8,728 nucleotides of DNA from NCBI GenBank assembly GCA_035526585.1, contig DATLCC010000069.1, positions 1-8,728 on the forward strand, written 5' to 3'. Source of the stretch: JAJPHT01 sp035526585. Lineage in GTDB: Archaea > Thermoplasmatota > SW-10-69-26 > JACQPN01 > JAJPHT01. Below, in pieces: positions 1-4,786 of the stretch. Below the pieces are notes generated by a model. It made no database searches, had not been told where the DNA came from, and saw only the letters and a list, made by a program, of their open reading frames with translations. Positions within the stretch are counted from its first letter, which is position 1. The number at the start of each line of letters is the position of its first letter. A program made the translations under genes and the position numbers.

Positions 1-538
1 CGTGACGAAGGCTCTGCGAGCGTCGCATCGCGGAGGGACCCTCACGCGCGTCGTGGTCGGGGAGGGTCGGCCGGGCTTCGAAGGCCGCGAGCTGGCGAGG
101 ACCCTCGCGGCCGAAGGCGTCGAAGTGATCCTCGTGGTGGATGCCGCGATGGGCCTCCAGGCGCGCGAGGCGGACGTGGCGCTCGTGGGCGCGGACGCGG
201 TGCTTGGCGACGGCAGCGTCGTGAACAAGGTCGGCACGCGGCTCCTGGGCATGGCCTGCGCGCGCGCGGGCGTGCCGCTCTACGCCGCGGCGGACCGCTT
301 CAAGATCAGCGCGGCGACGAGCCTTCCGCTGGAAGCGAAGGGCCCTGAGGAGGTCTGGCCCGACGCGCCCGCCGGTGTCAGCGTGCGGAACATCTACTTC
401 GACCGCACCGAAGCGGACCTCGTGAAGGGCGTCGCGACCGATGCGGGGGTGCTCTCGCCCAAGGACGTGGGCACGCTCGCGGCGGAGCATGCGACGTGGG
501 GCGACTGGGAAGCGCGGCTGCGGCGCGTGCGCGGCTGA
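1..538 (+). CDS. aIF2B / ribose-1,5-bisphosphate isomerase family protein, C-terminal part (5' truncated by window)
   Basis: This is the C-terminal Rossmann-like domain of the family that unites eIF2B alpha/beta/delta subunits, archaeal aIF2B-like proteins, ribose-1,5-bisphosphate isomerase and methylthioribose-1-phosphate isomerase. About 178 codons are visible; family members are usually around 300 residues, so the N-terminal helical domain lies left of the window. The GTG at base 2 fits an internal valine of the conserved 'S-x-TV-xx-AL' segment, so it is not taken as the start. Visible landmarks, numbered from that codon, are GEGRPGFEGRELA (20-32), the VGADAV loop (62-67) whose Asp65 matches the catalytic Asp of the isomerase members, and VVNKVGT (73-79). 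The nucleotide-sugar isomerase members take part in archaeal AMP/nucleoside salvage. The Cys that would separate an active isomerase from an aIF2B-like protein lies outside the window, so I leave the exact activity open. The stop is TGA at 536-538, and the gene converges on a lipoprotein operon. Confidence 0.88.
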   Translation, partial: VTKALRASHRGGTLTRVVVGEGRPGFEGRELARTLAAEGVEVILVVDAAMGLQAREADVALVGADAVLGDGSVVNKVGTRLLGMACARAGVPLYAAADRFKISAATSLPLEAKGPEEVWPDAPAGVSVRNIYFDRTEADLVKGVATDAGVLSPKDVGTLAAEHATWGDWEARLRRVRG

Positions 539-547
539 CGAAGTCCA

Positions 548-599
548 CGAAGCGCACGAGGACGCCGCGCCCAAGGCTTCGTGTCCTTCGTGCGCTTCG
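548..599. repeat. ACGAAG-type 9-base repeats forming an imperfect hairpin in a convergent gap
   Basis: The left arm CGAAGCGCACGAGGAC (548-563) is the reverse complement of bases 583-599 apart from one bulged base, leaving a 19-base loop. Within the right side, units of the form CTTCG(T/C)GNN begin at 577, 586 and 595, a period of nine. The left side shows the same period on the opposite strand. The hairpin begins 10 bases after the stop of the aIF2B-like gene and lies before the 3' end of the converging lipoprotein gene, so it could end transcription from both sides. From memory, hairpins built of ACGAAG units with 9-base spacing occur between genes in many environmental prokaryotes. No T tract follows, so a classical terminator is not shown. 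Confidence 0.75.
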
Positions 600-618
600 C
601 GGGTCCCGTACGTGAAGC

Positions 619-634
619 GTAACCAAATGGTTAC
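619..634. repeat. 16-base near-perfect palindrome, operator-like or hairpin
   Basis: GTAACCAAATGGTTAC has 7-base arms (GTAACCA and TGGTTAC) around a 2-base AA centre. It is strikingly A+T-rich against its surroundings. It sits 7 bases beyond the 3' end of the minus-strand lipoprotein gene and 19 bases past the ACGAAG hairpin. The form suits a dimeric winged-helix regulator site, but its position between two converging gene ends is odd for an operator. As RNA it would fold as a 6-base stem with an AAAT loop, so a role at transcript ends is the alternative. Confidence 0.6.
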
Positions 635-641
635 CTAGTCC

Positions 642-1478
642 TCACAGGCACGTCGCCCACTCGGCGCGCCACTCGTCGCACGTGGGCGTAGGCAGGCGCG
701 CCGCGGCGAAGCTCTCGTTGGCCCACTGGCGCGTCTCTGCTTCGTCCATCCCGAGGCGCGAGTTCCCCTCGCCATGCTGGATGTGCACGCGACCGCCGGG
801 GAACGCGACGAGATGGAAGTAGGGAAGCCCATCGTCCGCGTCGGTGGTCGTGCGACCTGACGAGTCGTTCGGGAACGTGCCGCTGCGGCTGGGCAGAGAG
901 AAGACGTACGTCCAGTTCGACCAGACGAGGTGCAATTCGTGCTCGTGGTCCTCGATGGCCGGCTCGCCCTCGTTCCCGCGCAGCCACGCGAAGTCTCCCA
1001 GGCGCAGCGGGGCCTCCGTCGTCGCCTCGTAGCTGCGCGTCTCCATCCCCTCGCGCTCGCCGGCGCGCATGTCGGCAGCGAGCGCCTCGCGCGCTGCGGC
1101 CCCGGAGACGATGGCATCCAGGAAGCGCTCGAACGCGGCGGGCGCGCCGGTGTCGTTCGGGGCGAAGCTGAACGAGACGCGCGTCCCGCCCGCGCCAGGC
1201 GCGAAGAGATCCCCCTGCCGCGCCCCGTCCGTCCATCGCACCTCGCGCGTCACCGCGACTTCGGGCACGAGGGGATCCTCGATGCGCGCGAGGCCGGGCG
1301 CGAGGATCTCCTGCGTGACGATGCCGACCTCGATCGCGCTCGGGTCCGCGAGGGCCGCGTACACGCGCGCGTCCTTCCAGCTCACGCTCGCGAGCCGCGG
1401 TGTGCAGTCCGGGAAGAAGGGCAGCGCGCAGCCTGATAGCAGGGCGAACGCGAGCGTCGCGGTGGCCGCGCGCAGCAT
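642..1478 (-). CDS. predicted lipoprotein of unknown function (downstream gene of a lipoprotein pair)
   Basis: The 278-residue product starts at ATG and opens with a lipoprotein signal peptide: one Arg at position 3, a hydrophobic stretch, and lipobox LLSGC with the acylated Cys at 17. The mature protein should be anchored to the outer face of the membrane. It has several N-x-S/T sequons (NDT, NWT, NDS, NES), as expected for an exposed archaeal protein, and a Cys pair near the end (267 and 277) plus Cys25 that could form disulfides. The middle is mixed alpha/beta, with aromatic-rich strands around HLVWSNWTYVFSLP and LPYFHLVAFPGGRVHIQHG. I do not recognise the family and assign no function. 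The start lies 6 bases after the stop of the upstream lipoprotein gene, and a purine-rich GGCGAGG about 11 bases before the ATG fits translation inside an operon, in contrast to most other genes here. Confidence 0.85.
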   Translation of the reverse strand: MLRAATATLAFALLSGCALPFFPDCTPRLASVSWKDARVYAALADPSAIEVGIVTQEILAPGLARIEDPLVPEVAVTREVRWTDGARQGDLFAPGAGGTRVSFSFAPNDTGAPAAFERFLDAIVSGAAAREALAADMRAGEREGMETRSYEATTEAPLRLGDFAWLRGNEGEPAIEDHEHELHLVWSNWTYVFSLPSRSGTFPNDSSGRTTTDADDGLPYFHLVAFPGGRVHIQHGEGNSRLGMDEAETRQWANESFAAARLPTPTCDEWRAEWATCL

Positions 1479-1484
1479 GCGGGC

Positions 1485-2639
1485 CTATTCCTCGCCTTCC
1501 ATCTTGGAGTAGTCGTCGAGGTCGTGGTCGTAGGCGATGACCTTGAGGTGGTACTTGATCGACACGTCCGTGCAGCCGCCGCAGGTGGGCTCGGCCTCCT
1601 GGCCGGTGAGCTTCACCGCGGGCTCGACGAACATGACCCACTGGCTGGAGTTCGCGTACGGCGAATCGGTCTGCTCCATCGTCACGGGCACCTGGTAGAC
1701 GAGGCGCTTCGACTCGAGGCTCCCTTCGACGGGAAGCACGGTGGGGTGGCCGAGGAACGTCGTGTCCGCGCCGTGGTAGAAGAAGCGGATCTCGCTCACG
1801 ACGCCCGGCGTGGAGGTCGCCTCCAGGATGTCCAGCTCGAAGCGGACCGCCTTCGTCTCCATGGGCACGGCCTTCGACGGCGAGACGGTCTTCTCGGAGA
1901 AGTCGCCCTCGGTCGCAAGCTGCGGCACGCGCTTCGCGTAGCTCACCTCGGTGTGCTCGTGGTCGGCGTCGTCGAGCACCTTCTCGGGCTTCCCTTCGAA
2001 AAGCTGCGGGTGGCCGGGGAAGGTCATGATGTCCGCGACGCGCACGATGTCGATGCGGAGATGGAACGGCCCGAGCGCCGCGCCGGGCTCGTCCGCCGTC
2101 TCAAAGCCGAAGACCCAGCGGCTCGTCTTCGAGTGCGGCATGTCCGTCATGTCGGGCGCGATCGCGACGGGGACGAGCTCCCCCTGCGGGAGCTGGACCG
2201 GCTCGCCGAAGTCGGTCGCGGCGGGCGCCCGCATCTCGACCGCGATGGACGTGACGCGCGGGTCGTCCCACGACGCCGTGATCTCCATCGAGCCCGTTCC
2301 CTCGTAGACGATCTTGCCATCCGGCAGGCGCCAGAGCATGCGCCCCGCCTTGGGTTGCTTGTCGACGAGGAGCGGCTCCAGGTTCTGGAAGGGATCCTCG
2401 CCCTGCGACGGGTCGAGGTCGTCGTCGAAGAGCGTGACGCGCTCGCTCTCCATCCAGTAGTCGTGCATGTGCGGCATGTGGCCGACGTCGGTCGCCATGG
2501 GCGCGCTGCCGTCGTCCACCGCGGGCGCGGCGGAGGCGCCCGGCGTCTCGTTCGCGTCGGGCGACGCGGGCGCCGCGTCCTCGCTGAAGCAGCCCGCGAG
2601 GAGAAGGACGCTGACGAGGCTCAGGGCGGCGAGGCGCAC
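1485..2639 (-). CDS. predicted lipoprotein with two similar beta-rich domains
   Basis: From the GTG at 2639 the product has 384 residues and a compact lipoprotein signal, MRLAALSLVSVLLLAGC, with the acylated Cys at 17. A TTG at 2705 would add 22 residues, but it falls inside the likely promoter and gives an unusually long n-region, so I prefer the GTG. After an Ala/Pro/Asp/Ser-rich linker comes GHMPHMHDYW (53-62), a His/Met cluster that might bind metal. Two domains follow (about 98-205 and 255-373) and seem to be duplicates: VPVAIAPDMTDMPHSKTSRWVFGF in the first aligns with the second domain's stretch containing VTMEQTDSPYANSSQWVMF, and FHLRIDIV aligns with YHLKVIAY. The second carries CGGC at 353-356. 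Patterned strands suggest beta sandwiches. The family is not recognised. It is the first gene of a lipoprotein pair, with its partner 6 bases downstream. Confidence 0.82.
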   Translation of the reverse strand: MRLAALSLVSVLLLAGCFSEDAAPASPDANETPGASAAPAVDDGSAPMATDVGHMPHMHDYWMESERVTLFDDDLDPSQGEDPFQNLEPLLVDKQPKAGRMLWRLPDGKIVYEGTGSMEITASWDDPRVTSIAVEMRAPAATDFGEPVQLPQGELVPVAIAPDMTDMPHSKTSRWVFGFETADEPGAALGPFHLRIDIVRVADIMTFPGHPQLFEGKPEKVLDDADHEHTEVSYAKRVPQLATEGDFSEKTVSPSKAVPMETKAVRFELDILEATSTPGVVSEIRFFYHGADTTFLGHPTVLPVEGSLESKRLVYQVPVTMEQTDSPYANSSQWVMFVEPAVKLTGQEAEPTCGGCTDVSIKYHLKVIAYDHDLDDYSKMEGEE

Positions 2640-2699
2640 GCCCGGCGAGCCTGCGGAGGGGCGGAAAAGCGTTGTGGGAGCGTTGGCACCCAAGGCACC

Positions 2700-2709
2700 C
2701 TTCAAATAG
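2700..2709. promoter_or_regulatory. TATA-like element in the divergent promoter region
   Basis: CTTCAAATAG, read CTATTTGAAG on the other strand, is the most A+T-rich spot in the gap between the lipoprotein operon and the membrane protein gene. Rightward, it lies about 35 bases before the ATG at 2740, fitting an archaeal TATA box and a very short or absent leader. Leftward, a start site about 26 bases away would give a roughly 40-base leader for the GTG at 2639. The match to the archaeal consensus is weak, and no clear BRE was identified. Confidence 0.35.
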
Positions 2710-2739
2710 CCCCTGCGGGCAGAAACCGGGCCGATCCCG

Positions 2740-3354
2740 ATGAAGCTGCCCTACTGGTCGCGCATCCTGATCGGCGCCCTCCTGGGCCTCGGCGCGCTCG
2801 CCGCCTCCTGGCTCGTGCTGGGGATCCCGTGGGTCACCGCGGCCGCGGCCGCGCTCCTTGCGCCGGTCGGCTTCCTCGGCTCCTACTTCCTCGTGAGCGC
2901 CGACCGGCCGGAGGAAGGGTACGAGCAGGTCCTCTTCGATCGGCCGAACACCATCGCCGCCGTCGCGATGATCCTCCTCTTTGCGGGCGCGGGCGTCGGG
3001 ACGGGCTTGCTGTCCTCGGCCGACGCGCCCGCCTCGCCGGCGGACAACATGTTCGCGTTGCGCAACGGCTACCTTGCGGCCTCGACCGCCTGGGGCAAGG
3101 ACGCCCAGAAGGACGCCACCGTCGCCACCCTTGGCGAGCTGCGCACGGAGAGCGACCGGATCGCGGCGGAGATCGAAGCGCTCCCCGAAGGCGACGCGCG
3201 CACGCACCTCGAGACCGCGAACGATGCGATGGCCTTCGCGATCGACGCGCTGAAGGGGTGCGCCGAGAAGGAGCAGCGCTCCTGCATGGACGCGCGCCTG
3301 AACGCGGCGGACGCCGAGGCGGCGCTCGAGAAGTACAAGGCGCTCGCCGGTTGA
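2740..3354 (+). CDS. small membrane protein with three helices and an external helical domain
   Basis: The 204-residue product starts at ATG. Three hydrophobic helices are visible at about 9-28, 31-52 and 71-91, joined by a GIP turn and then by a charged loop (SADRPEEGYEQVLFDRPN). Lys2 and Arg8 before helix 1 put the N-terminus inside, which leaves the loop at 53-70 inside and the C-terminal domain (92-204) outside the membrane. That domain is almost all helical and rich in Ala, Glu and Lys, with heptad-like stretches around 130-170 and 183-202; Cys174 and Cys182 could form a disulfide, in keeping with an outside location. I know no family for it and infer no function beyond an envelope role. 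It is divergent from the lipoprotein operon and is followed, 118 bases later, by the dCMP deaminase gene on the same strand. No Shine-Dalgarno sequence precedes the start. Confidence 0.78.
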   Translation: MKLPYWSRILIGALLGLGALAASWLVLGIPWVTAAAAALLAPVGFLGSYFLVSADRPEEGYEQVLFDRPNTIAAVAMILLFAGAGVGTGLLSSADAPASPADNMFALRNGYLAASTAWGKDAQKDATVATLGELRTESDRIAAEIEALPEGDARTHLETANDAMAFAIDALKGCAEKEQRSCMDARLNAADAEAALEKYKALAG

Positions 3355-3472
3355 CGCGCGAGCGTCGCCTCGACCGACCGCACCACGCGGACCCGAGAGA
3401 CTCGCGGTCTTCCACCGGTTCCACCGGAACAGCCCAACGAAACTCCAAGCGCACATCCGCCGAACCCTCCCC
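3355..3472 (+). other. 118-base gap with a tandem 9-base repeat and small hairpins
   Basis: TTCCACCGG occurs twice back to back (3410-3418 and 3419-3427). Overlapping it, GTTCC (3418-3422) and GGAAC (3426-3430) form a 5-base inverted repeat with a 3-base spacer. CGAG/CTCG around AGA (3394-3404) makes a further tiny hairpin. These may mark the transcript end of the membrane protein gene or a regulatory site for the deaminase. CGAAACTCC (3438-3446), about 30 bases before the GTG at 3473, recalls a BRE-like purine stretch, but no proper TATA follows it. Nothing here appears to be coding. Confidence 0.4.
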
Positions 3473-4033
3473 GTGAGCCTCACCCCGATCGACCTCCTCG
3501 CGCAGAGGCCCGACTGGGAGACGTACTTCATGGACATGGCGCGTCTCGCCGCGCGCAGGAGCTCGTGCCACCGGCGCGCCGTGGGCGCGGTGATCGTGAA
3601 GGACAAGCGCGTGCTCACCACGGGCTACAACGGGAATCCTCCCGAGTTCGAGCACTGCGCGACGATGGGCTGCATCCGCGAGATGCTCAACGTCCCGAGC
3701 GGCGCGCACCACGAGCTTTGCACCGGCCTGCACGCGGAGCAGAACGCCATCATCCAGGCTGCGACGACCGGCGTCGCCATCGCCGGCTCCACCCTCTACA
3801 CGACGACGTTCCCGTGCGTGACGTGCGCGAAGATGATCATGGCGGCGCGCATCAGCGAGGTCGTCTACGACGAAGGCTACCCCGACGAGCTGGGCCGCTT
3901 CATGCTCGCGCGCTCGCAGGTGCACGTGCGCCGCGTCGGCGAGCCGATCCCCGAGCCGTTGGAGCGCAGCACGACGCGCGACCTCACCGGCGTCATCGCG
4001 CAGATGGGCTCGATCCCGAACCCACGCCGCTGA
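3473..4033 (+). CDS. deoxycytidylate (dCMP) deaminase
   Basis: The enzyme hydrolyses dCMP to dUMP and ammonia, supplying dUMP for thymidylate synthesis in the cytosol. All hallmarks of the zinc cytidine-deaminase fold are present in this 186-residue protein: HAEQNAI at 87-93 (zinc ligand His87, proton shuttle Glu89) and PCVTC at 114-118 (zinc ligands Cys115 and Cys118). The substrate-side signature of dCMP deaminases is also intact: SSCHRRAVGAVIVKD from residue 31, GYNGNPP at 51-57, HC at 61-62, GCIRE at 66-70 and ELC at 81-83. The additional Cys/His residues (Cys32, Cys62, Cys67, His79/His80, Cys83) resemble the second, structural zinc site described in T4-type dCMP deaminase. Length fits the family, with a modest extra tail after about 160. 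The start is GTG with no Shine-Dalgarno sequence, suggesting a leaderless transcript. No thymidylate synthase or dUTPase lies nearby. Riboflavin-pathway and tRNA deaminases were considered and fit less well. Confidence 0.95.
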   Translation: MSLTPIDLLAQRPDWETYFMDMARLAARRSSCHRRAVGAVIVKDKRVLTTGYNGNPPEFEHCATMGCIREMLNVPSGAHHELCTGLHAEQNAIIQAATTGVAIAGSTLYTTTFPCVTCAKMIMAARISEVVYDEGYPDELGRFMLARSQVHVRRVGEPIPEPLERSTTRDLTGVIAQMGSIPNPRR

Positions 4034-4068
4034 TGCGCGCGGGGTTCGCCTCGCTGCGGACCATCTCG

Positions 4069-4109
4069 CACGAAGGGCGGCTGAACCGTCGTGTCGCTTC
4101 GGCTTCGTG
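4069..4109. repeat. inverted repeat (CACGAAG...CTTCGTG) between convergent genes, possible bidirectional terminator
   Basis: CACGAAG at 4069-4075 and CTTCGTG at 4103-4109 are perfect 7-base arms around a 27-base loop that itself has another CTTCG. It lies 35 bases past the dCMP deaminase stop and 10 bases past the methyltransferase stop, so it is well placed to end both transcripts. It uses the same ACGAAG/CTTCGT words as the hairpin at 548-599 but without the clean 9-base period. No T tract is seen. Confidence 0.45.
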
Positions 4110-4118
4110 GTCCGTCCG

Positions 4119-4760
4119 TCAGGTCGAACGAAGCAGGCGATCGGGCACTGCGCGCCCGTTCCGCGTGCCCACCTGCACGAACCCCGTGACGCCCGTCTTC
4201 CGCACGCGCCACTTCCCGTCCTTCTTGACGTCGCGATATTCCACGAACCACGCAAGCGCCGGCTTCCCGAACGAAAGGTACGGCGACGCGAACCCGCCCT
4301 CCCCCCGCGCCTCCGGGTCGCTGGGGCGGCATTTGCAGTGCAGCACGAGCCTACCGCCGCGGGGCAGCAGGCGCGCCAGCCACGCGAGGTAGCGCTCGTC
4401 CTCGGTCTCCTCGAGATTGTTCACAAGGAACGTGTCGAGGACGACGTCGTAGGAGGCCGCTGGCTCGTCGAGGAGCGCGGTCAACGGGGCGAGCTGGAGG
4501 TCGATCGCCTGCGCGCCCTTGCGGCGCCGCGCGCTCGCGATGCTGCGCCGGTTGTGGTCGAGCCCCGTGAGATGGCGGAACCCGAGCGCCGCGAGCGCGA
4601 GGAGATCGTTCCCCCGTCCGCACCCGACGTCGAGGACACGATGCGTCGGGCGCAGCACGTCCGCCGCGACGAGCGCCGCGAGCGCGGGCGAGAGGCCGGG
4701 GCGGCCGACGTACTCCTCGTCGCCCTCGACGATCCCCGCGTACAGGCTGGAGCCGACCAC
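4119..4760 (-). CDS. class I SAM-dependent methyltransferase, substrate unknown
   Basis: The 213-residue product has a Rossmann-type methyltransferase fold. Motif I is VLDVGCGRGNDLLAL (42-56), with the glycine-rich SAM loop at 46-50. GLDHN (66-70) is the acidic end of beta-2 that binds the ribose hydroxyls. YDVVLDTFLVNN is the beta-4/motif IV region, and LLPRGGRLVLHCKC is the beta-5 strand. The C-terminal part, with FASPYLSFGKPALAWF and WRVRKTGVTGFVQVGTRNG, does not identify the substrate. The frame stays open far upstream but overlaps the preceding gene there; the GTG at 4760 is the first usable start after that gene's stop and leaves motif I at a normal distance. Spacing to the upstream surface-protein gene is 26 bases, so the two are probably co-transcribed. 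No function link between them is evident, and small-molecule or protein methylation are both possible. Confidence 0.83.
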   Translation of the reverse strand: MVGSSLYAGIVEGDEEYVGRPGLSPALAALVAADVLRPTHRVLDVGCGRGNDLLALAALGFRHLTGLDHNRRSIASARRRKGAQAIDLQLAPLTALLDEPAASYDVVLDTFLVNNLEETEDERYLAWLARLLPRGGRLVLHCKCRPSDPEARGEGGFASPYLSFGKPALAWFVEYRDVKKDGKWRVRKTGVTGFVQVGTRNGRAVPDRLLRST

Positions 4761-4786
4761 ACGGCCGCGGAGGGCGCCCGTCCGCT

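Noticed and set aside
2640..2705. TTG at 2705 as start of the first lipoprotein
   Set aside because: It gives a 38-residue signal region with a non-typical n-region and overlaps the likely TATA element. The GTG at 2639 gives a standard lipoprotein signal. It cannot be excluded without 5'-end data.
1524..3476. 650-codon open frame on the plus strand
   Set aside because: It runs antisense to the lipoprotein and across the membrane-protein gene, with Arg/Gly/Ala/Val/His-heavy composition and no family features. This is a typical high-G+C shadow.
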